NCBI RefSeq assembly: GCF_913777625.1
Contig: NZ_CAJYTI010000008.1
Coordinates: forward strand, 62,001 to 126,000
Direction: 5' to 3'
DNA from: an uncultured Sphingomonas sp.
Lineage (GTDB): Bacteria; Pseudomonadota; Alphaproteobacteria; Sphingomonadales; Sphingomonadaceae
DNA: 64,000 nt
The position numbers and the translations under genes were made by a program. Of this stretch, positions 34,622 to 44,332 are shown piece by piece. Positions within the stretch are counted from its first letter, which is position 1. The number at the start of each line of letters is the position of its first letter. The notes beneath the pieces were generated by a model, which saw nothing but the letters and a program-made list of their open reading frames with translations, searched no databases and had not been told where the DNA came from.

Positions 34622-35296
34622 ATGGCTTACGCTGACCGGAATGTAAGTGGCAGTCGTGTGGTAGCGATCGTAATCGTCGCTATCATCGTGGCTGGCATGG
34701 GTTATGCCTTCGTCACAGGTCTGGCATACCAATATATCAAGAAGAAGGCGGAAGAGCTGAAGACCTTCGAGGTCGAAGAGCCGCCGCCCCCGCCGGAGGA
34801 GATTCCGCCGCCGCCGCCGCCGCCGGATTCGCCGGTGCCGCCGCCCCCGACCCAGGTCGTGGTGCCGCCGGCCATCGTGCAGACCGTGTCGCCAGCGCCG
34901 CCGGTCCAGAATACTCCGATCATCCCCCCGCCGCCGCCGATCACGCCGCCTGCGCCTCCCGCGCCGCCGGCTCCCCCGGCGCCGCCCGCTCCGCCGAAAA
35001 TCGCGAAGCCGCTCAAGCCGCGTACGCCTCCGGGCTCGTGGGTGACGGACGACGACTATCCGGCAGCGGCCTCGCGCGCCGGTGACGAAGGCACGGTTGC
35101 CTTCCGTCTCGACGTCGATGGTACGGGCAAGGTGACCAATTGCACGATCACGTCGTCCAGCGGTTCCTCGCTGCTCGACAGCACCGCGTGCAACCTTCTC
35201 AAGCGTCGTGCTCGGTTCGATCCGGCCCAGGATGCGGCAGGAAACAAGATTTCCGCGCCGTACATGGGTCGCTTCACCTGGCGGCTGCAGAAGTAA
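34622..35296 (+). CDS. tonB: TonB energy transducer
   Basis: The 224-residue protein has a cytoplasmic start, one membrane anchor (about residues 13-35), a long proline-rich spacer (about 50-140, runs of PPPPP and repeated PPAPPA) and a C-terminal TonB domain (DDDYPAAASRAGDEGTVAFRL). It passes proton-motive energy from ExbB-ExbD to outer-membrane TonB-dependent receptors, which are numerous in sphingomonads. It is first in the tonB-exbB-exbD-exbD operon. Confidence 0.95.
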   Translation: MAYADRNVSGSRVVAIVIVAIIVAGMGYAFVTGLAYQYIKKKAEELKTFEVEEPPPPPEEIPPPPPPPDSPVPPPPTQVVVPPAIVQTVSPAPPVQNTPIIPPPPPITPPAPPAPPAPPAPPAPPKIAKPLKPRTPPGSWVTDDDYPAAASRAGDEGTVAFRLDVDGTGKVTNCTITSSSGSSLLDSTACNLLKRRARFDPAQDAAGNKISAPYMGRFTWRLQK

Positions 35297-35371
35297 CACT
35301 CCGGTTTCCGGTCCGCCGGGCGTGGCGGACCGGCTTGCGCAAGAAGCTATCTTTTAGAGGAAAGACCCAAA

Positions 35372-36154
35372 ATGCTCACGACCATTCTCGCTGCCGGTGG
35401 TGCCGCAGCTAAGGGCGACAACCCCTACGGCCTGATTCCGGCGCTGAAGGAAGGCGGCCTGATCTCGCAGTCGGTGTTCACCATCCTGGTGCTCATGCTG
35501 TTCGTGTCGCTCTACATCCTCTTCACCAAGCTGTTCGAGCAGCAGAAGATCATCAACCAGTCGAAGCGCGTCCGCGCGACCTTCTGGAGCTCGACCAGCC
35601 TGCGCGAAGGTGCGGCCAAGCTCGAGAAGAACTCGGCCTATCGCCAGATCGTCGACGACGGCATCGAAGCGCAGGATCAGTACAAGCTGCTGACCGATCC
35701 GGTCGAAGCGCATGACTGGCTGCACGGCTCGCTGGCGCGGTCGGAAGCGACGATCAACTCGGCGCTCGGCGGCGGTCTCGCCTTCCTCGCGACGGTCGGT
35801 GCGACCGCGCCGTTCATCGGTCTGTTCGGTACGGTTATCGGTATCTACCGCGCACTCATCAAGATCGGTTCGGCCGGTCAGGCTTCGATCGACGCCGTCG
35901 CCGGCCCGGTCGGTGAAGCGCTGATCATGACCGCGCTCGGCCTCGTCGTCGCCGTTCCGGCCGTGCTCGCCTTCAACTTCCTGCAGCGCCGCAACAAGGC
36001 GATCGCCGAGAACCTGAACGCGTTCTCGAACGACGTGCTCGGCTACCTCGCCTCGGACGGCAAGGTTCGTCCGGCCGCTGCCGCGAAGAAGCCGGTTGCT
36101 GCGGCTGCTCCGAAGCCGGCGACCACGACCGGCGGCACCCCGACCCGCTCGTAA
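35372..36154 (+). CDS. exbB: ExbB proton channel subunit
   Basis: The 260-residue MotA/TolQ/ExbB protein has three membrane helices: one near the N-terminus (SVFTILVLMLFVSLYILF) and two late (FLATVGATAPFIGLFGTVIG and LIMTALGLVVAVPAVLAF). A conserved Thr and small-residue surface lines the channel. The tail (residues 230-260) is Ala/Lys/Pro-rich. Confidence 0.95.
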   Translation: MLTTILAAGGAAAKGDNPYGLIPALKEGGLISQSVFTILVLMLFVSLYILFTKLFEQQKIINQSKRVRATFWSSTSLREGAAKLEKNSAYRQIVDDGIEAQDQYKLLTDPVEAHDWLHGSLARSEATINSALGGGLAFLATVGATAPFIGLFGTVIGIYRALIKIGSAGQASIDAVAGPVGEALIMTALGLVVAVPAVLAFNFLQRRNKAIAENLNAFSNDVLGYLASDGKVRPAAAAKKPVAAAAPKPATTTGGTPTRS

Positions 36155-36234
36155 CGATCAAGGCGCGGGGCTGCGCTGCTGTGCAGCCCCGCCGCCGGAT
36201 TTCGATCCGGCACAAGAGGATAGGATAGCGCCCA

Positions 36235-36714
36235 ATGGCGATTAGCACAGGCAGCGGCGGCGACGACGTACCGATGTCGGACATCAACACCACGCCCCTC
36301 GTGGACGTGATGCTGGTGCTCCTGATCATCTTCCTTATCGCCGTTCCCGTTGTTATCCAGACGATCGACCTCACGCTGCCGAAGGTTCAGTTCGAGCCGA
36401 CCACCACCAAGCCCGAGAACGTCTCGCTCTCGGTCAAGGGCGGTCCGGACGGTTGTGAGATCTTCTGGGGCCTGACCCGAGTCAATCACACCGAGCTGCT
36501 CGACCGCGCGGTCGCCAAGCTCAAGGCTGAGATCGATCGTCAGGGTGGCCCGAATGCCGCTGGTCTCGAACTTCCCGAAGTTCATATCCGCGGCGACATC
36601 AACACGCCCTATCGCTGCATCGGCGGCACCATCTACACGATGCAGATGGCGGGTTTCGTGAAGGTCGGCTTCATCTCGGAACCGGAGCCCGGTTCGACGA
36701 CGACCCGGCTCTGA
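36235..36714 (+). CDS. exbD: ExbD family protein, first copy
   Basis: The 159-residue protein has the conserved stretch DINTTPLVDVMLVLLIIFLI with the membrane Asp that carries protons, then a periplasmic domain. It has an insert between residues about 60 and 120 relative to the second copy. Confidence 0.93.
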   Translation: MAISTGSGGDDVPMSDINTTPLVDVMLVLLIIFLIAVPVVIQTIDLTLPKVQFEPTTTKPENVSLSVKGGPDGCEIFWGLTRVNHTELLDRAVAKLKAEIDRQGGPNAAGLELPEVHIRGDINTPYRCIGGTIYTMQMAGFVKVGFISEPEPGSTTTRL

Positions 36715-36739
36715 TCGGTCCGCTTAAGGAGTTACGACA

Positions 36740-37165
36740 ATGGCAATGAGCGCAGGCCGTGATGACGGCGAGCCGATGATGGACATGAACACGACGCCGC
36801 TGATCGACGTCATGCTCGTGCTCCTCATCATGTTCATCATCACCATTCCGGTCCAGACGCACGCGGTGAAGGTGGATCTGCCGCAGCCGAGCCCCAACAG
36901 CGCACCGCCCGTCGAGCCGGACAAGAACAAGGTCTATATCGACGCGCAGGGCCAGGTGTTCTGGAACAGCATGCCGATCAACGACGTGATGCTGCGCCAG
37001 TATCTGGACGCTTCGCTGCAGCGTTCGCCGGAGCCCGAGCTGCACTTCCAGCCGGATCCGCAGGCGCGGTACGACGTGGTCGACCGCGTGCTGGCAATCA
37101 TCAAGCGTGCGAACGTGACGAAGCTTGGCTTCGTCGGCAACGAACAGTATCGCAACGACTTCTGA
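36740..37165 (+). CDS. exbD: ExbD family protein, second copy
   Basis: The 141-residue protein has DMNTTPLIDVMLVLLIMFII with the same membrane Asp. It starts 26 bp after the first copy. Two different ExbD proteins could form a mixed dimer within the ExbB pentamer. A strong terminator follows. Confidence 0.93.
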   Translation: MAMSAGRDDGEPMMDMNTTPLIDVMLVLLIMFIITIPVQTHAVKVDLPQPSPNSAPPVEPDKNKVYIDAQGQVFWNSMPINDVMLRQYLDASLQRSPEPELHFQPDPQARYDVVDRVLAIIKRANVTKLGFVGNEQYRNDF

Positions 37166-37192
37166 TCCGCGACGCGGTCAGAGCATTTTGGG

Positions 37193-37221
37193 AAGGCGGC
37201 CCTTCGGGGCCGCCTTTTTTT
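37193..37221 (+). terminator. Rho-independent terminator of the tonB operon
   Basis: AAGGCGGCCC-TTCG-GGGCCGCCTT gives a 10-bp stem with a UUCG loop, followed by a run of T. The rest of the gap up to 37441 holds no gene. Confidence 0.95.
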
Positions 37222-37441
37222 GTGCCCGGCCGGCCCGGTTGGGGCGTCCGGCGGGCGGAGTGTCCGAATGGCCCGGGGCTGCTGCGCCAGCGTGTCTCGG
37301 GGCGGTACGCAGAGGGGGGGGGCGTGGCCTCCTTATCCTAAGCGCAAATGCGGGGTTGCTAGATCGACGCATTAGTGTCACTCCTACGTCACCGAAGTGT
37401 CATAAAAGTGTAGCTTCGATGTAACGTCTAAGGAGAGATGT

Positions 37442-37798
37442 ATGTCGATCAAACTTGTCGCGTCGGCCTTGGTGCCGATGCTCGCCATGGTTTCGCCGGC
37501 CGCCGCCCAGGACGGCACGGTCACGGCGCGGGAGATCATGAGCGGCGCCTATGCGAAGGCCGAACAGAAGCTTCTGACTCAAATGCAGACAGGTGTGCGA
37601 CCCGACGTTCAGTTGAACCTCGCCGCCGTCTATTACGCCACTGGCCGGACCGAGCAGGCGCGCGCACTGTACCGCGACGTTCTGGCGCAGGCAGATGTGC
37701 CGATGACGGTGGTTTCCAATCGCCTTGCGACCTCGCACGCGGTAGCAACCGCAGGGCTGCACTATCTCGACAAGCGCCAGCAGACCGCCGCGCGCTGA
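37442..37798 (+). CDS. Small secreted TPR-like protein of unknown function
   Basis: The 118-residue protein has a signal peptide ending near SPAAAQ. The mature part contains VQLNLAAVYYATGRTEQARALYRDVLAQ, a good single TPR-type helical hairpin. It is preceded by AGGAGAG. A strong terminator follows. No specific function can be given. Confidence 0.78.
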   Translation: MSIKLVASALVPMLAMVSPAAAQDGTVTAREIMSGAYAKAEQKLLTQMQTGVRPDVQLNLAAVYYATGRTEQARALYRDVLAQADVPMTVVSNRLATSHAVATAGLHYLDKRQQTAAR

Positions 37799-37864
37799 AA
37801 AGTTGCGGCACGTACCTGGCCGCCGGCCGGGCACGGGCACGCAGCAACCTTCGAGCGGGTATTC

Positions 37865-37906
37865 AAAGGAAAAGCGGGCCGGATCGCTCCGGCCCGCTTT
37901 TCCTTT
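37865..37906. terminator. Bidirectional terminator between the TPR-like gene and the chemoreceptor
   Basis: AAAGGAAAAGCGGGCCGGA pairs with its complement across TCGC; the A and T tracts serve both converging genes. Confidence 0.93.
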
Positions 37907-37940
37907 GGATGACACGGTCGAATAGGCCCTGTAGAGTCGT

Positions 37941-39791
37941 TCAGAACGAGGCCCAGTCGTCGCCGTCCGCCATTGCCGGGGCCGGCGCAGCGCTGGCTGC
38001 CGGCGCGGGAACCGGTGGCGTACGCGGTGCCCGTAGGGCGGGCCGGCGCAGTGGCGACTGCTCGCCGCCGGTGCGGAAGGTGGCCGCATGGGCATCGAGA
38101 CGCGCGACCTGCTCGGTCAGCTGGCGGGCGGCGGCGGAGGTCTGCTCGACCATGGCCGCGTTCTGCTGGGTCGCGCGGTCCATGTCGCCGATCGCGGTGC
38201 TGATCTCGCGGATCGCGGTCGACTGCGCTTGGTTGTCGGCCGCCATGCCGCCGAGGAGCTGGTGCACCTCGCCCACGGTGTCGACGATCGCCGCAAGCGC
38301 ATGATCGACCCGCTCGACCGCATCGCGGGCGACTTCCACTTCGGACTGGGTGACGGTGAGCTGGTCGCGGGCGCGCTTGGCTTCTTCTTCGGCACGCATG
38401 GCCAGCGCGGAGACGAGATCTGCGACAACGGCAAAGCCACGGCCCGCCTCACCCGCACGACCGGCCTCGACGGCCGCGTTCATCGCGAGAACGCGCGTCT
38501 GGAACGCGATCTTGTCCAGCCCCTCGATGACGCTGTCGATGCCCTTGGCGCTGTCCGACACGCGCGTCATCGCCTGCACGGCCTCGTCTGCGGTCGAGCG
38601 GCCCGACCCGACGACGCCGATCGCCTGATCGGCGCGCTGCACGGTCACGCCGGCAGCGGAGGCGGTGGCGTCGATCCGCTGGTTCATCTGGGTGATCGCC
38701 GCCGCGGTCTGCTCGAGGCTGGCGGCAGTGGCCCCGGTCCGGCGTGCCAGATCCTCCGAAGCGCCGGCAATTTCCTGCGAGCCGGTGCGGATCGAGGCCG
38801 TCCCTTCCAGAACCGCTCCGATCAGCTCGCGCAGGCTGCCGATCGCCGAGCGGAAATGGGTGGCGAGCTTCGCGTAATCGGCCGGGAAGTCGTCGCCGAT
38901 ATCGGCGGTCAGGTCGCCGCCGGAAACTTTCGCGAGTGCCTGCCCCAGCACGTCCATCGCGCGTTCCCGCGCTGCTTCCGCGTCGCGGTCGCGCGCTTCG
39001 GCCTGCTGGCGAGCGATCTCGGACGTACGGAAATGGGCGAGTGCCTCCGCCATGGCACCGATCTCGTCGGTTGCGACATGGTTCGGGATCGAGACATCGA
39101 CCTTGCCGGCGGCGAGCGCGCGCATGGCGGTCGTCATCTGCACGAGCGGACCGAACATCGCGCGGCCGCCGAACCACGCCGAGGCGGCAATCGCCAGCGA
39201 GATGACCGCGGCCGATAGTGCCAGCATCCAGCGCGCGTTGCCGATCGCTCCCATCACGTCGCTTTCGGGGATCCCGACGAACAGGATGCCGATGGTCTTG
39301 CCCGAGGCGTCCTTGATCGGATCATAGGCGGTGAAGAAGGGCTTGCCGAGAATGTCGGCGGTGCCGCGATAGGGCTGGCCCTTTTCCAGCACCGTTGCAT
39401 AGGCGGCGTTGCGGGCCAGCGGCGTGCCCACCGCCCGGCTGCCATCGGGTTTGGTCACATTGGTCGCGATCCGCATGTCGCCGCGGAAGATCGTCGCGGT
39501 GCCGCCGACCAGGCGCTTCACGGTGTCGACCGGCGCGTCCCAGTTGTTGAGCTTGTGGCTGCCGACATAGAGGTCCTCGCCTTCGACGCGGAAATCGCTG
39601 CCGAGCCCATGCAGCACCTGCCAGGCGACCCGCATGTTGACTTCCTGTCGCTCTGCCGCGGTTTGGGCCGCTTGGGCGGTAAGTGCGCGATCTGCAACGA
39701 AGAAGGTAGCGGTCGCCAGCAATAGCAGGCCGCAGACGGCAAGGATTGTCGTCTTGGTGGCGAGCGGAAGATTCTGGAAGCGCTGTACCAT
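37941..39791 (-). CDS. Methyl-accepting chemotaxis protein
   Basis: The 616-residue receptor has two membrane helices (about 12-34 and 185-205) around a periplasmic Cache-like sensor domain (about 40-180, with GTPLARNAAY, AYDPIKDASGKTIGILFVG). A HAMP domain and a long helical signalling domain follow, with the hairpin around GIDSVIEGLDKIAFQTRVLA. The C-terminus DDWASF resembles the tether that binds CheR or CheB. No che genes are nearby. Confidence 0.93.
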   Translation of the reverse strand: MVQRFQNLPLATKTTILAVCGLLLLATATFFVADRALTAQAAQTAAERQEVNMRVAWQVLHGLGSDFRVEGEDLYVGSHKLNNWDAPVDTVKRLVGGTATIFRGDMRIATNVTKPDGSRAVGTPLARNAAYATVLEKGQPYRGTADILGKPFFTAYDPIKDASGKTIGILFVGIPESDVMGAIGNARWMLALSAAVISLAIAASAWFGGRAMFGPLVQMTTAMRALAAGKVDVSIPNHVATDEIGAMAEALAHFRTSEIARQQAEARDRDAEAARERAMDVLGQALAKVSGGDLTADIGDDFPADYAKLATHFRSAIGSLRELIGAVLEGTASIRTGSQEIAGASEDLARRTGATAASLEQTAAAITQMNQRIDATASAAGVTVQRADQAIGVVGSGRSTADEAVQAMTRVSDSAKGIDSVIEGLDKIAFQTRVLAMNAAVEAGRAGEAGRGFAVVADLVSALAMRAEEEAKRARDQLTVTQSEVEVARDAVERVDHALAAIVDTVGEVHQLLGGMAADNQAQSTAIREISTAIGDMDRATQQNAAMVEQTSAAARQLTEQVARLDAHAATFRTGGEQSPLRRPALRAPRTPPVPAPAASAAPAPAMADGDDWASF

Positions 39792-39961
39792 CGTTGATCC
39801 GTTAAGTTGGCGGTGCGGCCCATCGGCTGCAGCAATGCGGTAAGTCCCGTATTGATTATAGGCGATCGGTTCAGCCTCGGATCGGGATCGGCGGAGCGCG
39901 GTGGATCCTCTTCGCGGTCAAAAGCGCTGTCTGCACAGGATTATTCGCGCGGGAGAAGAAC

Positions 39962-40405
39962 ATGGCGGAGGAAGTTCGGGGCGGCTGCCAGTGCGGGCGG
40001 ATCCGCTATGCGGTGCAGATCGAGAATGACGATGCCTATCTCTGCCATTGTCGCATGTGCCAGCGGGCGACCGGCGGCGTGTCGATCGCGTTCAAGGGCG
40101 TGTGCAAGGCCGAGGTGCGATGGGAGCGTGCGCCCGATCGCTATCGCTCCTCGCCGATCGCCGAGCGCGGCTTCTGCCGGGAATGCGGCACGCCGCTCAC
40201 CTTCGAATTCCTCGACGGCGAGACCATGGACCTGACCGTCGGCAGCTTCGATTCGCCGGGCCGCTTTCAGCCGCGCCACCATTATGCGGTCGAGAGCATG
40301 CACGAACAGTGGCTCGACACGACCGCGCTGCCCCGATACCGCACCGAGGACAACCCGAACGTCGTCAAACGATGGATGGACGCACTTGGCCGACTACCCG
40401 ACTGA
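39962..40405 (+). CDS. GFA/CENP-V family zinc protein
   Basis: The 147-residue protein has the zinc motifs of the GFA family: GGCQCGRIRYAV, LCHCRMCQRATGG and GFCRECGTPLTFEF. Family members include glutathione-dependent formaldehyde-activating proteins, but most are uncharacterised. The alpha/beta hydrolase gene overlaps its 3' end. Confidence 0.9.
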   Translation: MAEEVRGGCQCGRIRYAVQIENDDAYLCHCRMCQRATGGVSIAFKGVCKAEVRWERAPDRYRSSPIAERGFCRECGTPLTFEFLDGETMDLTVGSFDSPGRFQPRHHYAVESMHEQWLDTTALPRYRTEDNPNVVKRWMDALGRLPD

Positions 40406-41147
40406 AACGCACCGCTTTGCCAGCTTCGATGGGCAGGAGATCGCCTGGACCGAAATGGGGGAAGGGCGGCCGGTGGTGCTGATCCACGGCTATTTCTCCA
40501 ATGCGGAGGTCAACTGGATCAAGTACGGCCATGCCGCCAAGCTTGCGGCGCGCGGTCGCCGGGTGATCCTGCCCGATTTGCGCGCGCATGGGCACAGCGC
40601 CAAGCCGCATGATTCCGCCGCCTATCCGCCCGACGTGCTGATGCACGACAATGCCGCGCTGATCGCCCATCTCGGCCTGACCGAGTATGATCTGGGCGGC
40701 TATTCGCTGGGCGCGCGCACCGTGGTGCGGATGCTGGCGAACGGGGCCGCGCCCGACAAGGTGGTGCTTTCCGGCATGGGGCTGGACGGGCTGGTCGCGA
40801 CCCAGGGGCGCGGCGCCTATTTCCACCGGGTGCTGACCAACCTCGGCAGCTTTCAGCGCGGCAGCTCCGAATGGCTGACCGAGGCCTTCCTCAAGACGAC
40901 CAAGGGCGACCCGGTCGCGCTGCTGCGGATCCTCGACACCTTTGTCGACACGCCGCGCGACGAGATTGCCGGCATCACCCAGCCGACCGCGGTGATTTCC
41001 GGCGCGGAGGATTATGACAATGGGTCAGCCAAGGAAGTGGCGGACCTGCTGCCCTACGGGCTGTTCATCGAGATTCCGGGCAATCACATGAGCGCCGTCA
41101 CCCGGCCGGAGCTGGGCGACGCGCTGGTCGAGTTTCTCGCAGGCTAG
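40386..41147 (+). CDS. Alpha/beta hydrolase
   Basis: The 253-residue protein has the nucleophile elbow GGYSLGAR, the oxyanion region VVLIHGYFSN and a C-terminal His in PGNHMSAVTRPE. The TTG start (LADYPTE) is chosen because homologous sequence begins about there and GGATGG precedes it; it overlaps the GFA gene by 20 bases. Substrate unknown. Confidence 0.85.
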   Translation: MADYPTETHRFASFDGQEIAWTEMGEGRPVVLIHGYFSNAEVNWIKYGHAAKLAARGRRVILPDLRAHGHSAKPHDSAAYPPDVLMHDNAALIAHLGLTEYDLGGYSLGARTVVRMLANGAAPDKVVLSGMGLDGLVATQGRGAYFHRVLTNLGSFQRGSSEWLTEAFLKTTKGDPVALLRILDTFVDTPRDEIAGITQPTAVISGAEDYDNGSAKEVADLLPYGLFIEIPGNHMSAVTRPELGDALVEFLAG

Positions 41148-41284
41148 GCCTTCGAACCCTCGTCCGGGATCATGTTCTTGTCGGCGATCTCGGCATTCCA
41201 TTCGGCCGAGCTGTCGGTGCCGTCGGGCTGATGGGCGGTGCCCGGCTGGGTTTCCGGTGCGTCGCGGGTGGGTTCGGGGGTCAT
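41144..41284 (-). CDS. Small acidic protein of unknown function, 46 residues
   Basis: An ATG follows a strong AAGGAGA site. The product starts MTPEPTRDAPETQPG, is hydrophilic and likely disordered, and ends NMIPDEGSKA. The stop overlaps the hydrolase stop on the other strand by three bases. I do not recognise a family. Confidence 0.62.
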   Translation of the reverse strand: MTPEPTRDAPETQPGTAHQPDGTDSSAEWNAEIADKNMIPDEGSKA

Positions 41285-41327
41285 GGCGCTCTCCTTCGCA
41301 TAAGGAACGCCCCGTCGGGCCGCCGGT

Positions 41328-41678
41328 TCAGTTGTGCGTGCGGAAGAGGAAGAAGGCGCCCGCCGCGATCAGCGCAAAGCCGATCAGGTGGTTGATCGTG
41401 ATCCGCTGGCCGAGATACAGCACCGAGAAGCCGGCGAAGACGGTGAGGGTGATCACCTCCTGCATGCCCTTCAGCTGCGCTGCCGAATAGACCGCGCTGC
41501 CCATCCGGTTGGCGGGTACGGCGAAGCAATATTCGATTAGCGCGATGCCCCAGCTGATCAGGATGACCAGCACGAGCGGGGCGTTCTTGAACTTCAGATG
41601 GCCATACCAGGCGAAGGTCATGAACACGTTCGACGCACAGAGCATCGCGATCGGCAACAGGCGGTCCATCATCGGCAT
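41328..41678 (-). CDS. DUF486 (DMT-like) small membrane protein
   Basis: The 116-residue protein has four membrane helices and the DUF486 pattern FMTFAWYGHLKFKNAP and YCFAVPANRMGS. The family is related to small multidrug-type carriers; its function is unproven. It follows surE closely in the same direction. Confidence 0.88.
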   Translation of the reverse strand: MPMMDRLLPIAMLCASNVFMTFAWYGHLKFKNAPLVLVILISWGIALIEYCFAVPANRMGSAVYSAAQLKGMQEVITLTVFAGFSVLYLGQRITINHLIGFALIAAGAFFLFRTHN

Positions 41679-41684
41679 CGGCGT

Positions 41685-42452
41685 TCAGCCCTCATAGGCG
41701 CCGCGCAGCCGATCCATCGACTCGCGGTGGGTAAGATCCAGGTGGAGCGGCGTCACCGTCACGAAGCCGGCTTCGATCGCATCGAGATCGGTATCGGGTA
41801 CCGGCTGGTGGGGCAGGCGGCCCATCGCCAGCCAGTAATAGGGAAAGCCACGCGGATCGACGCGCTTGTCGAGCCCGACGCGACCATAGTCGCGCAGCCC
41901 CTGGGACACGACCTTGATGCCCTGCACCGCATCGGCGGCGATCGGCGGAAAGTTGATGTTGACCAGCGTGCGCGGCGCCCAGTTCATGGTCAGGAGCGGC
42001 CGCAGCGCGCGCTCGCCCCAGGTCTCGGCCGTATCGAAGGGCACCGCGTCGCCCATGCCGCTGCGGGCGTAGCGCTGGCTGAGCGCGACCGAGCGGATAC
42101 CCGCCAGCGCGCCCTCGGCTGCGGCCGAGACGGTGCCCGAATAGCTGACGTCCTCGGCCAGATTGCCGCCGCGGTTGACGCCGGACAGGATCAGGTCGGG
42201 CTTGGCGTCCTGCATCACCTCGGCGAGCGCGAACATCACGCAGTCGGTGGGCGTGCCCTTCACCGCATAGCGATTGTCGCCGTGGCGGCGGACGCGGAAC
42301 GGCTCGGTGAGTGTCAGCGAGCGGCCCTTGCCCGATTGCTCCTCAGCCGGGGCGACGATCGTGATGTCGTCCGAAAGCGTCCGCGCGATCCGCTCCAGGA
42401 CCGCCAGCCCACGGGCGTGATAGCCGTCGTCGTTGGTGAGGAGGATCCGCAT
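41685..42452 (-). CDS. surE: SurE, 5'/3'-nucleotidase
   Basis: The 255-residue protein opens with [16 protein letters not shown], the metal-binding DD motif of SurE, and has SGVNRGGNLAEDVSYSGT. SurE removes phosphates from nucleoside monophosphates. Its ATG shares one base with the serS stop (TGATG). Confidence 0.96.
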   Translation of the reverse strand: MRILLTNDDGYHARGLAVLERIARTLSDDITIVAPAEEQSGKGRSLTLTEPFRVRRHGDNRYAVKGTPTDCVMFALAEVMQDAKPDLILSGVNRGGNLAEDVSYSGTVSAAAEGALAGIRSVALSQRYARSGMGDAVPFDTAETWGERALRPLLTMNWAPRTLVNINFPPIAADAVQGIKVVSQGLRDYGRVGLDKRVDPRGFPYYWLAMGRLPHQPVPDTDLDAIEAGFVTVTPLHLDLTHRESMDRLRGAYEG

Positions 42453-43732
42453 CAGCCGCGCGGCTCGAGCAGCGCGAGTCCGCCCAGATAGGGCTGGAGC
42501 ACCGCCGGCACGGCCACGGCGCCATTCTCCTGCTGGTAGTTCTCCAGCACCGCGACCAGCGTGCGGCCGACCGCCAGGCCCGAACCGTTGAGCGTGTGGA
42601 CGAAGCGCGTGCCCTTCTCGCCCTCGGGCCGGTAGCGCGCGTTCATCCGGCGGGCCTGGAAGTCGGCGCAGGTCGAGCAGGACGAGATCTCGCGGTAGCG
42701 GTCCTGGCCCGGCAGCCAGACCTCGAGGTCGTAGGTGCGCGCCGCGGTGAAGCCCATGTCGCCGCTGCACAGCTTCATCCGGCGGAAGGCGAGGCCGAGC
42801 TTGGTCAGCACGTCCTCGGCCGCGGCGGTCATCCGCTCATGCTCGGCCTCGGATCGGTCCGGCGTGGTGATCGACACCATCTCGACCTTCTCGAACTGGT
42901 GCTGGCGGATGAAGCCGCGGGTGTCGCGGCCGGCCGCACCGGCCTCGGAGCGGAAGCAGGCGGTGAGGGCGGTGAGGCGGAGCGGAAGCTCCTCCTCGCT
43001 CAGGATCTTCTCGCGCACGGCGTTGGTCAGGCTCACCTCGGCAGTGGGGATCAGCCAGCGGCCGTCGGTGGTCTGGAACAGGTCCTCGGCGAACTTGGGC
43101 AACTGGCCGGTGCCGAACAGCGCCTCGTCGCGCACCAGCAGCGGCGGCACGCATTCCTCATAGCCATAGCTGCCGGTCAGCGTGTCGAGCATGAACTGGC
43201 CGAGCGCGCGGTGCAGTCGGGCGGCCTGGCCGCGCACGAAGGTGAAGCGCGCGCCGGACATGCCGGCCCCGGTCTCGAAATCGAGCCCGAGTGCAGGGCC
43301 GATCGCGTCATGCTCCCTGGGCGCGAAGGCAAAGCCGGGAACGGTGCCGCGCTCGTGGACGAAGACATTGTCGTTCTCGTCGGCACCCAGCGCCACGTCC
43401 GGATAGGGCAGGTTGGGAAGCGCGGCGAGCCGGCCTTCCAGTTCCTCGCCCACGGCCTTCTCCTCGGCCTCCAGCATCGGCAGCCGTTCCTTGAGGATCG
43501 TCACCTCCGCCATCAGCGCGGCGGCGGCGTCCTCGTCCTTCTTCGCCTTGGCGGCACCGATCGCCTTCGAGGCTTCGTTGCGGCGGGCCTGGCCGGCCTG
43601 CAGCTCGGTCACCAGCGCGCGGCGCCGTTCATCGAGCGCCAGCAGCGCCTCCGACTGCGGCTCCAGGCCGCGCTTGGCGAGACCCTGGTCGAAGGTTTCG
43701 GGATGATCGCGAAGAAAGCGGATGTCGTGCAT
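42452..43732 (-). CDS. serS: Seryl-tRNA synthetase
   Basis: The 426-residue enzyme charges tRNA-Ser. It has the N-terminal coiled coil that grips the long variable arm (about residues 30-100), motif 2 ([28 protein letters not shown]), and motif 3 near the end ([19 protein letters not shown]). Full length and intact. Confidence 0.97.
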   Translation of the reverse strand: MHDIRFLRDHPETFDQGLAKRGLEPQSEALLALDERRRALVTELQAGQARRNEASKAIGAAKAKKDEDAAAALMAEVTILKERLPMLEAEEKAVGEELEGRLAALPNLPYPDVALGADENDNVFVHERGTVPGFAFAPREHDAIGPALGLDFETGAGMSGARFTFVRGQAARLHRALGQFMLDTLTGSYGYEECVPPLLVRDEALFGTGQLPKFAEDLFQTTDGRWLIPTAEVSLTNAVREKILSEEELPLRLTALTACFRSEAGAAGRDTRGFIRQHQFEKVEMVSITTPDRSEAEHERMTAAAEDVLTKLGLAFRRMKLCSGDMGFTAARTYDLEVWLPGQDRYREISSCSTCADFQARRMNARYRPEGEKGTRFVHTLNGSGLAVGRTLVAVLENYQQENGAVAVPAVLQPYLGGLALLEPRG

Positions 43733-43822
43733 GGGCCCAGCCTATGGCGGGGCCCCGCGGAGCGCGCAACCCCGGCCGCGCCCGGCCGTTTCTCCTCTAT
43801 CAACGAACGACAGGAGAGTGCA

Positions 43823-44332
43823 ATGCAGGTTCCGCACGACGCGATGGTGGTGGTGGCGGATGGCCGCAAGCTGCTGATGCTGCGCAACCAGGGCGATGCC
43901 GAGTTTCTCAACCTCCAGCTGGTGGAGAAGCGGCTGCACCCCAATCCCAAGACCTCGGACCAGAAGACCGATTCGTCGGGACGGTCGTCGTCGACCCAGT
44001 CGGGGCCCGGCGCGCCGGCGGGGGCGCAGGGCGGCGCGATGCATGCCCAGGGCGGCGGCGCGGGATTCGCCCCGGCGCGCGGCACGATGGGCGAGACCGA
44101 TTTCCATCAGCTGGAAGAGGATCGCTTCGCGGCCGAAGTGGCCGGTCTGCTCCGCGAGGAGGCGCTGCACAACAGCTTTGAATCGCTGATCATCGTCGCG
44201 CCGCCCAAGACGCTGGGGGAGCTGCGCAAACATTACCATGCCAGCGTGACCGATCGTCTGGCCGGGGAACTCGCCAAGGATCTGACCGACCATCCGGTGC
44301 CGGAGATCGAGCGCGCCTTGCGGGACGCATAG
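43823..44332 (+). CDS. Host attachment protein family (PF10116-like)
   Basis: The 169-residue protein starts MQVPHDAMVVVADGRKLLML, with a Gly/Ser-rich linker (about residues 52-90) and a conserved C-terminal half FAAEVAGLLREEALHNSFES then LIIVAPPKTLGELRK. The fold resembles archaeal eRF1-like domains (BaeRF). The family name stems from Agrobacterium; the role is unclear. Confidence 0.8.
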   Translation: MQVPHDAMVVVADGRKLLMLRNQGDAEFLNLQLVEKRLHPNPKTSDQKTDSSGRSSSTQSGPGAPAGAQGGAMHAQGGGAGFAPARGTMGETDFHQLEEDRFAAEVAGLLREEALHNSFESLIIVAPPKTLGELRKHYHASVTDRLAGELAKDLTDHPVPEIERALRDA

